A stretch of DNA of 64,000 nucleotides from an uncultured Halomonas sp. (GTDB taxonomy: Bacteria; Pseudomonadota; Gammaproteobacteria; Pseudomonadales; Halomonadaceae): NCBI RefSeq assembly GCF_947493865.1, contig NZ_CANLTC010000006.1, positions 1 through 64,000 on the forward strand, in the 5' to 3' direction. The translations under genes and the position numbers were made by a program. Under the pieces are notes generated by a model, which saw nothing but the letters and a program-made list of their open reading frames with translations, was not told the DNA's origin and did no database searches. Shown here in pieces: positions 16,580-25,705 of the stretch. Within the stretch, counting starts at the first letter, position 1; every line of letters starts with the position of its first letter.

Positions 16580-18040
16580 ATGGCGCAGCGCGGCGCTTCG
16601 CAGCATACATTTCTCTGGCATGACTATGAAACCTTTGGTGCCGATCCTCGGCGGGATCGGCCCTCCCAGTTTGCCGCCATTCGCACCGACGAAGATTTCA
16701 ATCAGATCGGCGAACCCCTGGTTCTCTACAGTAAACCGGCGGATGACTATCTTCCCCATCCCCAGGCCTGTCTGATCACGGGCATCACGCCACAGACGGC
16801 CCGGCGCCGAGGCCTTCCCGAAGTTCAGTTCGCACAGCGCATCAATGCTGAAATGAGTATTCCTGGCACCTGTGTCCTGGGCTACAACAGCCTGCGTTTC
16901 GATGATGAAGTATCCCGTCATCTGTTCTATCGGAATTTCCTCGACCCCTATGCCCGAGAGTGGCAGAACGGCAATTCGCGCTGGGATCTCATCGATGTGG
17001 TGCGCGCCTTCCATGCACTGCGCCCGGATGGCATAGAATGGCCGGCACGAGACGATGGTTCTCCCAGCTTTAGACTCGAGCACCTTACCGCTGCCAATGG
17101 CATCGAGCATGTTGGCGCCCACGACGCCTTGGCGGATGTGCGCGCAACCATTGCCATGGCACAACTGCTCAAGGGGCGTAACGCCAATCTGTTCGACTAT
17201 CTGCTCAGGCTGCGTAGCAAGCGTGAGGTTGCCAAGCTGTTGGATATTCCCTCTCGCAAGCCAATGCTGCACATCTCTAGACGCTACCCGGCGAGCCGCG
17301 GTTGTGGTGCCCTGGTCATGCCCCTGGCGGAGCATCCTTCCAACCCGAATGGGGTCATCGTCTACGATCTATCCATCGATCCGTCACCTCTCTTTGCCCT
17401 TTCCGCCGAAGAAATACGTGCCCGTGTATTTGCCAGCGCCGACGAACTGGCTGAGGGTGAATCGCGTATCCCGTTGAAGATCGTGCATATCAACCGCAGT
17501 CCCGTGCTATTGCCGATCACGGCGGTGACCGAAGAAGTTGCTGCCAGGCTCAAGCTCGATCGTCGCCAATGTGAAATTCACTGGAAGGCGCTATGTGATA
17601 ACCCCGAGGCTGCGCGCAAGGCTGCGGCAGTATTCGCCGAACAACCGAAAGAGGGACCCCAGGACCCGGATGCCATGCTTTATAGCGGTGGCTTCTTTTC
17701 GCCAGCGGATCGCCAGGAAATGCAGCGCGTGCTTGAAACCGCGCCGGAGACGCTGGGTGAAACCGCCTTCGCCTTTCAGGATCCCCGGCTCGAAGAGATG
17801 CTGTTTCGACTACGGGCGCGCAACTATCCCGATACGCTGACCAGCGAGGAGCAGAGCCAATGGGAGGCCTATCGCTGGGAGCGCATGAACGATGCGCGTC
17901 TAGGAAATCTGACTCTGCAAGGATTTGCCCGCGAGATCGAGCGGCTCAACCAGGTAGCCCTTGATGACAGTGACCGGCAGGTGCTCGAAGAGCTGGTGAT
18001 GCACGTGGAGGCGATGATGCCGGCCCAGGCTTTCGATTGA
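16580..18040 (+). CDS. sbcB: Exodeoxyribonuclease I
   Basis: 486 residues, close to the 475 of Escherichia coli ExoI. The DEDDh exonuclease domain starts HTFLWHDYETFGADPRRDRP, with Asp and Glu metal ligands in DYETFG. LGYNSLRFDDEVSRHLFYRN (about 97-116) holds the second motif and HDALADVRATIAMA (about 181-194) the catalytic His and last Asp. The SH3-like and helical C-terminal regions follow. It degrades single-stranded DNA 3' to 5' in recombination and mismatch repair. It is 55 bases after minE, on the same strand. Confidence 0.95.
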   Translation: MAQRGASQHTFLWHDYETFGADPRRDRPSQFAAIRTDEDFNQIGEPLVLYSKPADDYLPHPQACLITGITPQTARRRGLPEVQFAQRINAEMSIPGTCVLGYNSLRFDDEVSRHLFYRNFLDPYAREWQNGNSRWDLIDVVRAFHALRPDGIEWPARDDGSPSFRLEHLTAANGIEHVGAHDALADVRATIAMAQLLKGRNANLFDYLLRLRSKREVAKLLDIPSRKPMLHISRRYPASRGCGALVMPLAEHPSNPNGVIVYDLSIDPSPLFALSAEEIRARVFASADELAEGESRIPLKIVHINRSPVLLPITAVTEEVAARLKLDRRQCEIHWKALCDNPEAARKAAAVFAEQPKEGPQDPDAMLYSGGFFSPADRQEMQRVLETAPETLGETAFAFQDPRLEEMLFRLRARNYPDTLTSEEQSQWEAYRWERMNDARLGNLTLQGFAREIERLNQVALDDSDRQVLEELVMHVEAMMPAQAFD

Positions 18041-18065
18041 AGAGGCGTTAGGCAATTGGAAAGGC

Positions 18066-18100
18066 GTTCGCGCCCGAGCTGGGCGCGAACATGCTTTTTT
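18066..18100 (+). terminator. Rho-independent terminator after sbcB
   Basis: A 10-bp stem GTTCGCGCCC/GGGCGCGAAC around GAGCT, then ATGC and six T. It is 25 bases after the sbcB stop and touches the stop of the convergent protease gene. Confidence 0.9.
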
Positions 18101-20948
18101 ACTCCTGCTCGGGCAGCGGTAGATAGCTTTCGGTGATGTCCAGCACGTTGCTGGGTTCCATTCCCGGTGCAAAGGTTACCTGCTGTATTGGCGCATTGCG
18201 CAATCGCTGCCAGGCCCGACGGACCGTCTCTGCATCCAGTGACGATACGCGCTCGGCGAGGCGTTCACGCCGGTCGAAATCGGTATCATCGAATGCCAGT
18301 TCATACCACAGCCGGCTGGTAAGCGCGGAAAGCGATGGATCGCGTTCGAGCAATCGGTCATGCACGGCGTCGCGATAGGGCGCGAGCCCCTCCTCGTCAA
18401 GCTGATCGATACGCTGATCGAACCCCTCGAGGAAAGCATCGATGCGGGACTGGATATGGCTGACGTCGGCGTCGGGTGATTGTACCAGCAGATTCACCCC
18501 CGGCGCGTCCAGCAGTGGTTGGTAGCCCGCCCGGACGACATAGCCCAGTTGCTCCTGGGTGCGCAGCTGGGAATAGAAGGGCGTTCCGATCAGCTGGCCG
18601 AGCACTGCCAGCGTGGCCTGGCTGTCCAGGGAGTCATCGGGGCCTTGCAGATAGCGCAGTACCGCTTGATCGTTGCGGGTAGACGCCGGATGCAAGGTAG
18701 GGGCCGAGGCCGGAACCGCCAATGTCTTCAGCGCCGGGATGGCCTCGTCACCGAGTTTCGGGGACAGCATGTTGGCGACCAGAAGCCCTTCCCGGCGTGC
18801 AAGTTCCCTGGAAAGATTGCCCACCGCCATGCTTTCGATGTGAAGCCTTTCGATGAACTGTTGGCGAAACTCACGTAGCTGCTCGACTTCAAGAGAGGCG
18901 ATGGCTTCCAGCAGTGCGGCATCCGGCCATTGCGGACGAATCAAGGCGCTGCTCAGGGTACGCTGCATCTGCTCATAAAGCGGCGACTGGGGCGCATTGC
19001 GCCACTCCCGCGTCAGGCCGAGCTTCACGCGCGCAAAGGCATCCTGGTCGATATCCTCCTGCTGGAGCTGTTCCAGCACCCGACGCAGCACTTGCTCCTG
19101 ACGGTCGCGCCAGCCGGACAAGGAGAGGGTGATGCCGCGACCATGAGCGTAGGCGGAAAACTCCTGGCCCGCCAAGCGCGCAGGATAAAGCACTTCATTG
19201 AGACTGTCGTCGAGCCAGCCTGCCAGCAACTGAGCGAGCGCCGCATTGTGGGCACTATCCGCAGCCTTGGGATTCTGCAGGCTGAACCGCCATTCGACTC
19301 GCGGCGTGCCGAACTCGCTGTCCGGGCGATACCAAAGGGAGAAGGTGTCCCGATCGATCAAGGCGCTGGGCTTGGCGGTTTCAAGATCGAGTAGCGTAAG
19401 GTTCTCGGCAATGTAAGGATTGCGCTCCGGCAGCGCCAGATTCTTCAATGGCGCGGCATCGGGCCAGCTATCCACTGCGGTGAGCCGATAGGGGGCATCG
19501 AACCATTGCGTGGTTTTCTGGGCGTCGATATCCGGTGCGCTGTAGACCCGCAGCAGATGATTCGGCGTCAGTTTGGAAAGCAGTTCTCGCACGTAGTCCT
19601 TTTCGAAGCCATCCATGCGGTAGTTGCCGTATTGAACATCCTCGAGCGGATAATAGGCCATGTTCATCGCCATGCGACTGGCAAGATGAATCGGTTCGCC
19701 GCGCTGCTGAAAACGAAACTCCTGCTCGTTGAGCTGGGCCTGTTCGTCGTAGCGCCATTTCTCGAGGCCTTTTTCACGAATGCGTTCGATCATCGCGAAC
19801 AGGCTGGCCTGAATTCGCGGAAGGTGCTTTGCGCCTTCCGGTGTCAGGCTGATGCTCACCGCAAACAGGGCATCATCCCCGTCGCCGCGCATGCTGCCAG
19901 CGGAAAGGCCATCCGCCCAGCCTTTCTCGCGTAGCGCGGCAAGCAGGCTGCCTTCCCCTTCATGACCAAGCAGGTTGCCTACATACTCCAGGGACTTGTT
20001 GCGATAGTCGGTGACGGGATCATCTGTGGGGAACAGGAAATGCACCTGACGACTGTTTTCCAGACTCTTGACTTCCATGCGTGCCGGAAGATTTTCAGCG
20101 GTCAGGAGGTGCTCGGGAATCGCCGGGCGTTCCAGATTGCGATCGGGAATTGCATCGAAACGTTCACGCACCCAGGATTCCAGTTTATCCAGCGGCTGCG
20201 GTGCGACCACAGTGAGATGCATGACGTTGGCGCCGTAATGGTCTTCATAGAAGTCGATCAGCTGCTGGCGCAAGGGCTTTTCACCATCCTTAAGCGTCTC
20301 GAGGCTGCCCACGGAGAAGCGGGTGGCAGGGTGTTCCGGATTGAGAGCCTGATCCATGGCTTCGTTGAGACGGCGGCCATCGTCGCGCAGTCGCGCCTGG
20401 TACTCGGAGTGCACCGCGTTGCGTTCGCGTTCGACGTACTTCTCGTTGAACAGCGGTGCAATGAAGAACTGGCTGAAGCGGTCGAGCGCCTCAGGCAGCG
20501 CCTTGGGTTCGATGTCGAAAAAATAGTTGGTGTCCTGGCCGGCGGTGAAAGCGTTGTGATTGCCACCATGCCGGCTGATGAACTGCTGATAGCTGTCCGC
20601 TTCGGGATAGCGCTCGGTACCCAGGAAGAGCATGTGCTCCAGAAAGTGCGCCAGGCCAGGAATGCTTTCGGGATTCTGAGCGCTGCCCACGGAAACGTTC
20701 ATTGCCGCGGCGGCCTTGTCCGCTTCGGGGTCGCTTACCAGCAGCACCTCGAGGCCGTTGTCCAGGATAAGAGTGCGATAGTCGCGCTCATCGTTGGGGC
20801 TTGTAACAGGGGCGCCGGGATTCGCGGCGGCCGTATGCGAGCCCTCGGCACTGGCCAGGCTCGGATAGCTCATCATCGCCATACTCAGCCATAGCGCGCA
20901 AAGACCACAAAAACCAAGAGGGCGGCGAGATCGCAGATTGTGCATCAT
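18099..20948 (-). CDS. ptrA: Pitrilysin-type zinc metalloprotease (protease III family)
   Basis: 949 residues, similar to the 962 of Escherichia coli pitrilysin. A signal peptide covers about residues 9-34 (LGFCGLCALWLSMAMMSYPS then ASA), so it is periplasmic. The inverted zinc motif HFLEH places ligands at His101 and His105 with catalytic Glu104. The third ligand is Glu182 in AVHSEY, at exactly the spacing of the family (81 residues). Four M16-type lobes follow. It degrades short polypeptides. Its start overlaps the stop of the SRAP-fold gene (ATGA), an unusual pairing suggesting a shared transcript. Confidence 0.93.
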   Translation of the reverse strand: MMHNLRSRRPLGFCGLCALWLSMAMMSYPSLASAEGSHTAAANPGAPVTSPNDERDYRTLILDNGLEVLLVSDPEADKAAAAMNVSVGSAQNPESIPGLAHFLEHMLFLGTERYPEADSYQQFISRHGGNHNAFTAGQDTNYFFDIEPKALPEALDRFSQFFIAPLFNEKYVERERNAVHSEYQARLRDDGRRLNEAMDQALNPEHPATRFSVGSLETLKDGEKPLRQQLIDFYEDHYGANVMHLTVVAPQPLDKLESWVRERFDAIPDRNLERPAIPEHLLTAENLPARMEVKSLENSRQVHFLFPTDDPVTDYRNKSLEYVGNLLGHEGEGSLLAALREKGWADGLSAGSMRGDGDDALFAVSISLTPEGAKHLPRIQASLFAMIERIREKGLEKWRYDEQAQLNEQEFRFQQRGEPIHLASRMAMNMAYYPLEDVQYGNYRMDGFEKDYVRELLSKLTPNHLLRVYSAPDIDAQKTTQWFDAPYRLTAVDSWPDAAPLKNLALPERNPYIAENLTLLDLETAKPSALIDRDTFSLWYRPDSEFGTPRVEWRFSLQNPKAADSAHNAALAQLLAGWLDDSLNEVLYPARLAGQEFSAYAHGRGITLSLSGWRDRQEQVLRRVLEQLQQEDIDQDAFARVKLGLTREWRNAPQSPLYEQMQRTLSSALIRPQWPDAALLEAIASLEVEQLREFRQQFIERLHIESMAVGNLSRELARREGLLVANMLSPKLGDEAIPALKTLAVPASAPTLHPASTRNDQAVLRYLQGPDDSLDSQATLAVLGQLIGTPFYSQLRTQEQLGYVVRAGYQPLLDAPGVNLLVQSPDADVSHIQSRIDAFLEGFDQRIDQLDEEGLAPYRDAVHDRLLERDPSLSALTSRLWYELAFDDTDFDRRERLAERVSSLDAETVRRAWQRLRNAPIQQVTFAPGMEPSNVLDITESYLPLPEQE

Positions 20949-21631
20949 GTCTCCTGTTCGTTATGCCAGCGGGCCATGTTACCCGTGGGGTGGGCGCAGG
21001 CCCAATCCTGACAAGATGGATCATTCACTCGCCTTGATACCGGAAAAGCGCCCAACAGTTCCAAAGGCGCGGGTGATAAATTCATCTGGGCTCGGTCGAG
21101 AGGCGTTTCGGGATCGAGCCAGGTTTCGGCGCAAGCCGCATCAATGACGGCGGGGAGGCGATCCGTCAGCGGCGCCAGCAGCGGATTGCTGGGAACCGTG
21201 ATCAGTGCGGTGGAGTCGGTGAAGGCGGTCAGGGTGGTGTGATAACGCACCCAGAGTGCTGCCAGCAGTAGCGGACCGCGATCGACCCGGGTGACTAGAA
21301 AGGGCTGTTTCATGTGCGCCTGCGCTTTCCACACATAGATACCGCTGACGGGAATCAGGCAGCGGCGTGCCGCAAAGGCGTCGCGAAACATGGCGCGTTC
21401 TTGTAGCGACTCCGCTCGAGCGCAGTGAGGTGCATGATCGAGCACCTTGAGCCAGGGCGGCGTCAGTCCCCAGAAGGCAGTGGTAAGCCTTGGTCGTCCC
21501 TGCTCTAGGCGAATGATCGACAAGGGATGGCGGGGCGCCAGGTTGGGACTGGTGCGCAAGGGTTGGTCGAGCATGAGGCGAGGCAACAGACCATCCAACG
21601 GCAAGGAAGTAATGTGCAGGCGTCCAGCCAT
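20945..21631 (-). CDS. SRAP-fold protein lacking the catalytic residues
   Basis: 228 residues from ATG 21631, which has CAGGAG about ten bases upstream; a long in-frame upstream extension has no site. The SRAP (YedK/HMCES) fold is visible from LTTAFWGLTPPWLK (about 49-62), CARAESL (70-76), IPVSGIYVWKA (93-103), QPFLVTRVD, LLLAALW and TDRLPAVI (156-163). Family members crosslink abasic sites through Cys2. Here residue 2 is Ala (MAGR for MCGR), the active-site Asn is Cys70, the Glu of the FEW motif is Val100, and the His of HDR is Thr156. It therefore looks like a pseudo-enzyme that may still bind DNA. It overlaps ptrA. Confidence 0.85.
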   Translation of the reverse strand: MAGRLHITSLPLDGLLPRLMLDQPLRTSPNLAPRHPLSIIRLEQGRPRLTTAFWGLTPPWLKVLDHAPHCARAESLQERAMFRDAFAARRCLIPVSGIYVWKAQAHMKQPFLVTRVDRGPLLLAALWVRYHTTLTAFTDSTALITVPSNPLLAPLTDRLPAVIDAACAETWLDPETPLDRAQMNLSPAPLELLGAFPVSRRVNDPSCQDWACAHPTGNMARWHNEQET

Positions 21632-21813
21632 TGAAGAGAACTCCTGATGATCTGCATGCGAGAATGAGTATCGCGTTACTGTCTCATCCTTGTCAGAGAT
21701 GCAACAGGGCTTGCGTTTGAGCGTGAGGTGGATATGCTTGTCGAAAACACTGTTCGACCACCGCCGTTCGCTTTCACTTTCCACCGGCGCATGAGTCGCA
21801 AGACGAGGTATTC

Positions 21814-22428
21814 ATGGCACGTCCAAGACAGCATGCACCTGAAGCCTTGCATGCCCAAGTCATGGCAGCATGCGACGCCTGGCTGCAGGAAAACCCTGTG
21901 CGCTTGCTGTCCTTGCGCGCCCTTGCGCGCGAGATCGGGTGTGCTCCCAGTACGCTACTCAAACTCTACGGCAGCTTCAACAATCTGCTGCAGTACGTCA
22001 ACATCGAGACCCTGGCTCGCCTGCGCGCAGCGGTGGAGGGCATGAGTGGTGGCTCCGCCAAGGAGCAACTCAACGCACTGGCAACCGCTTACTGGCAGTT
22101 CGCACAAAAGGATCCTTACCGCTGGCAACTGCTTTTCGATTATCCGTTGGCTCAGGAAGGCGAGCTGGATCAGCGTCAGAATACCATGATCGAAGGGCTG
22201 TTCACCCGGGTCGAAGCCACACTGAAAGAACATCAGCCCAATCTCGATGATCTGGCTGCGCGTCGCATGGCGCGCACCTTGTGGGGTAGCGTGCATGGGC
22301 TGGTACAGTTGGGGCTCAACGAGCGTCTTGGCAATTGGCAAGGACAGCCGCTTGAAGTGGTGGAGCTGCTCGATCAATTGCTGACGACGATTCTCGACGG
22401 CCTCAGGTGCGAACAGAGCGAGCCGTGA
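21814..22428 (+). CDS. TetR/AcrR family transcriptional regulator
   Basis: 204 residues. The N-terminal helix-turn-helix is SLRALAREIGCAPSTLLKLY (about 33-52), followed by the FNNLLQYVN helix typical of TetR. The C-terminal ligand/dimer domain carries the DPYRWQLLFDYP and RTLWGSVHGLVQLGLNERLG pattern of the TetR_C group seen in fatty-acid and stress regulators. It overlaps the LplT-PlsC fusion gene by four bases (GTGA), so that gene is its likely target and the regulator is probably autoregulated. The ligand is unknown. Confidence 0.88.
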   Translation: MARPRQHAPEALHAQVMAACDAWLQENPVRLLSLRALAREIGCAPSTLLKLYGSFNNLLQYVNIETLARLRAAVEGMSGGSAKEQLNALATAYWQFAQKDPYRWQLLFDYPLAQEGELDQRQNTMIEGLFTRVEATLKEHQPNLDDLAARRMARTLWGSVHGLVQLGLNERLGNWQGQPLEVVELLDQLLTTILDGLRCEQSEP

Positions 22429-24344
22429 GTGGATCGCTTCTCACCCAGCGCCGGTTTGCTCCCTTTTTCTGGACGCAGGCCCTGGGCGCATTCAATGATA
22501 ACCTGTTCAAGAACGTTCTACTGCTGCTGCTGACCTTCGTGGCGGTTCCCCGTCATGGCTGGGATACCGGGCTGCTCAACAATCTGGCGGCGGGTCTGTT
22601 CATTCTGCCGTTTCTACTATTCTCCGCCTGGGGCGGTTCTCTGGCGGATCGTCATGACAAGCAGCACCTCATTCGGCGCCTCAAGCTACTCGAGCTTGTA
22701 ACCATGAGCGTGGCGGCATTGGCAGTATGGTTCGAGCAGTTCGCGCTGCTGCTGGCGCTGCTGTTCATGATGGGCACCCAGTCGGCACTGTTCGGGCCGG
22801 TGAAGTATGCCATCCTGCCGCAGCATCTGGCGTCGACGGAGTTGGTGCGTGGCAATGCCTGGGTCAACTTGGGAACCTTTCTGGCGATTCTATTCGGCAC
22901 CTTGCTGGCGGGGTTGCTCGCTTCCCTTGATGGCGTCTGGGCGCGGGGGAGCATTGCCGCAACGCTGGTGGGCATTGCTCTAGCGGGCTATCTGGTCTGT
23001 TTGAAAGTACCCCTGGCACCTTCGAGCGCTCCGGGGCGAGTGAGCTGGCGCCCTGTCACTGCCAGTGTGCAGATTCTGCGGGATAGCTGGCGCCATCCTC
23101 GTCTGTTTCGTGGATTGATCGGCATCAGCCTGTTCTGGTTTCTTGGCGCGAGCTATCTCACTCAGCTGCCTGCCTGGGTGCGGGACGTAGTGCACGGGGA
23201 TGAGACGGCGGTCAGCGCGTTATTGGCAGCCTTTGCGCTGGGGGTGGGCGGCGGGGCGCTGTTGTGCGCCCGGCTGTCCGCAGGGCGCCTGGAGATGGGG
23301 CTGGTGCCGCTGGGAGCGTTGCTGATTGGCGTTGCCGGATTCGACCTGGCGCTGCAGCCGGCAATCCTCGGTGAACAACTGGGGCTGGGTGCGCTGGCTG
23401 CATCCTTCGGCTTCTGGCGCATGATGCTGGATCTGGCATTGATCGGCGTTGGGGGCGGCCTCTATATCGTGCCCTTGTACACCTTGATACAGCTTGAAAG
23501 TCGCGATGACCATCGGTCCCGCATGATCGCCGCCAACAACCTGCTCAATTCCTTTTTCATGATCCTGGCGGCACTGTTTGGCATTGTCATGCTGACCGTG
23601 GTCGATCTGTCACTGCATGTTTTCTTTGCCGCTCTGGCAATCATCGCTCTTGTAGCCGGTGTCGTGATCCTGGCATCCAATCCGCGCGCCGTATTGCGCC
23701 TGACCATCTTCGCGCTGATGCACGTGCTGTATCGGCTGCGTTTTTCAGGGCGCGCCTATATTCCTGCCCAGGGGGCTGCGCTGGTGGTATGTAACCATAT
23801 CAGTTTCATGGACGCCCTGGTGCTAGGGGGCGCCTGCCCCAGGCCCTTGCGCTTTCTGATGGATCGGCCGATTTATGAATCGCCTTGGCTGAACTGGTTC
23901 TTCCGCATCGCTGGGGCCATTCCGGTAGATTCGGATCGACGCGATCCCGGTGGAGTTCGAAGAGCCCTGGATGAGGTGAGCATCGCCTTGCGCAATGGCG
24001 AAGTGGTCATGCTGTTTCCGGAGGGGCGACTGACCAAGGATGGCGACATTGGTCGTTTTCGTCGCGGTATCGATATCATTTTGTCCCGGGACGCAGTGCC
24101 GGTAGTGCCGGCGGCCCTGGCCGGCTTATGGGGTTCCTGGACCTCCAATTACGATGGGCCGGCCCTGGGCAAGCCACCGCGGCGTTTTCGTGCCCGAGTG
24201 GCGCTGGTCTTCGGCGCCCCGGTAACCGCGGAGCAGGCGAGCAGCAGCCTTCTCGAGGCAAAGGTGCGCGAACTCAAAGGTGACGCCGAAGCGCAATTGC
24301 ATGGACGGCATTCAGCAGTCGATCACTATCGGCTCGATGGCTAG
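22425..24344 (+). CDS. LplT-type lysophospholipid transporter fused to PlsC acyltransferase
   Basis: 639 residues from GTG 22425, which overlaps the tetR stop by four bases; a GTG at 22407 is also in frame. Residues about 1-395 are an MFS transporter of the LplT type, starting RRFAPFFWTQALGAFNDNLF with about 12 membrane segments. Residues about 425-630 are a PlsC-type acyltransferase with NHISFMD (NHx4D) and FPEGRLTKDG. The arrangement equals Escherichia coli Aas/LplT function (import and reacylation of lysophospholipid) but without the acyl-ACP synthetase part of Aas. The role is inferred: inner-membrane phospholipid remodelling. Confidence 0.9.
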   Translation: MSGSLLTQRRFAPFFWTQALGAFNDNLFKNVLLLLLTFVAVPRHGWDTGLLNNLAAGLFILPFLLFSAWGGSLADRHDKQHLIRRLKLLELVTMSVAALAVWFEQFALLLALLFMMGTQSALFGPVKYAILPQHLASTELVRGNAWVNLGTFLAILFGTLLAGLLASLDGVWARGSIAATLVGIALAGYLVCLKVPLAPSSAPGRVSWRPVTASVQILRDSWRHPRLFRGLIGISLFWFLGASYLTQLPAWVRDVVHGDETAVSALLAAFALGVGGGALLCARLSAGRLEMGLVPLGALLIGVAGFDLALQPAILGEQLGLGALAASFGFWRMMLDLALIGVGGGLYIVPLYTLIQLESRDDHRSRMIAANNLLNSFFMILAALFGIVMLTVVDLSLHVFFAALAIIALVAGVVILASNPRAVLRLTIFALMHVLYRLRFSGRAYIPAQGAALVVCNHISFMDALVLGGACPRPLRFLMDRPIYESPWLNWFFRIAGAIPVDSDRRDPGGVRRALDEVSIALRNGEVVMLFPEGRLTKDGDIGRFRRGIDIILSRDAVPVVPAALAGLWGSWTSNYDGPALGKPPRRFRARVALVFGAPVTAEQASSSLLEAKVRELKGDAEAQLHGRHSAVDHYRLDG

Positions 24345-25618
24345 GCGCGTGCCCGTCGCACGTGCTGCCAGCAGCGAGCGGACGTGATCAGGTTGTCCTT
24401 GACCTGCAGAATTTCCATACGGGTCGTGCCCAGCTGCAGGCAGGCCGGAGCGTCGGGGAAGGACTCCAGGTGTTCGAGGATCAGGCCGTTCAGGGTCTTG
24501 GGCCCGTTGGTGGGTAGCTGCCAGCCCAGCGCCTTGTTGATTTCCCGAATGTTCGCCGTGCCCTCGATCACGTAGCTGCCATCGTCTTGAAGATAAAAGT
24601 CCTGGTGCATGCCGGCCACATCGGTGGTGAATTCCCCGACGATCTCCTCGAGTATGTCTTCAAGCGTCACCAGTCCCTCCACGTCACCATACTCATCCAC
24701 GACGATGCCGATACGCCGCTTGTGCTGCTGAAAGTTGAGCAGTTGGGTGTGCAATGGCGTGGATTCGGGGATGAAGTAGGGTTCCCGCGCCTCCTGAACG
24801 ATGGCCGCCTTGGTGACTTCGGGTTTCGACAGGAAGCGGGCGGCATTGCGTAGATGCAGGATGCCGATGATGTTGTTGATATCGCCCTTGTAGACCGGGA
24901 CTCGGGTGTGCTGACTGGAGCGGATCTGAGCGAGAATGTGCTCCAGGTCATCATCGAGATCGATGCCGGACACCTCGTGACGGGGCACCATGATGTCGTT
25001 GACGGTGACGTTTTCGAGATCGAGTATCGATAGCAGCATCGCCTGGTGGCGACGAGGGATCATGGCACCCGCTTCGTGAACCACGGTGCGCAGCTCATCT
25101 CGCGTCAGATTGTCTGCGCCACCTTGAATATTGCGTACTCCCAGCAGCCGCAGCAACCCGTTGGAGATGGCGTTGACCAGCCACACCAGTGGGTAAAGAA
25201 CCTTGAGCAGCGGTTCCAGAGCCAGAGAGCTGGGATAGGCGATACGCTCGGGCTTGATGGCGGCATAGGTCTTGGGGGTGACTTCCGCGAAAATCAGTAC
25301 CACGATGGTGAGAATCAGCGTGGCCACCGCAGGCCCGGACACTTCACCGAAGAAGTGAATGGCGATGATGGTGGCGATGGAGGCAGCGAGATTGTTGACG
25401 AAGTTATTGCCTATCAGGATGACGCCTATGAGGCGGTCCGGGCGACTGAGTAGCCGCAACACGCGCTTTGCAGCCTTCTCGCCGCTTTTCGCCTGATGGC
25501 TCAGGCGATAGCGATTGATCGACATCATGCCAGTCTCGGAACTGGAGAAATAAGCTGAGAGGCAGATGAGTAAGAAAAGTAGTCCGAACAGCAGTCCCAG
25601 GGGGATGTCGTCGCTCAA
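24341..25618 (-). CDS. CNNM/HlyC-CorC family membrane protein (YfjD type)
   Basis: 425 residues. The DUF21 transmembrane domain (about 1-190) begins with LLFGLLFLLICLSAYFSSSE and has the S-S-S-E-T motif of the family. Two CBS domains follow (about 205-330; DIMVPRHEVSGIDLDD, then VVDEYGDVEGLVTLEDILEE). The C-terminal CorC_HlyC domain starts near QDDGSYVIEG. Members are linked to Mg2+ or Co2+ transport, though for YfjD paralogues the substrate is not settled. The stop overlaps the convergent acyltransferase stop by four bases. It is 87 bases downstream of ypjD. Confidence 0.92.
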   Translation of the reverse strand: MSDDIPLGLLFGLLFLLICLSAYFSSSETGMMSINRYRLSHQAKSGEKAAKRVLRLLSRPDRLIGVILIGNNFVNNLAASIATIIAIHFFGEVSGPAVATLILTIVVLIFAEVTPKTYAAIKPERIAYPSSLALEPLLKVLYPLVWLVNAISNGLLRLLGVRNIQGGADNLTRDELRTVVHEAGAMIPRRHQAMLLSILDLENVTVNDIMVPRHEVSGIDLDDDLEHILAQIRSSQHTRVPVYKGDINNIIGILHLRNAARFLSKPEVTKAAIVQEAREPYFIPESTPLHTQLLNFQQHKRRIGIVVDEYGDVEGLVTLEDILEEIVGEFTTDVAGMHQDFYLQDDGSYVIEGTANIREINKALGWQLPTNGPKTLNGLILEHLESFPDAPACLQLGTTRMEILQVKDNLITSARCWQHVRRARA

Positions 25619-25705
25619 GGTTTGAAAATCCTAAATCGCGTATCAGGCTTGTTTGTAGGGAATCAGCGCCCACGCTGTCAAGACATGGTTTTATCGATGA
25701 CTGCG

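Noticed and set aside
19962..20894. 310-codon antisense frame over the pitrilysin gene
   Set aside because: The pitrilysin frame has catalytic motifs and a signal peptide; the antisense frame has none.
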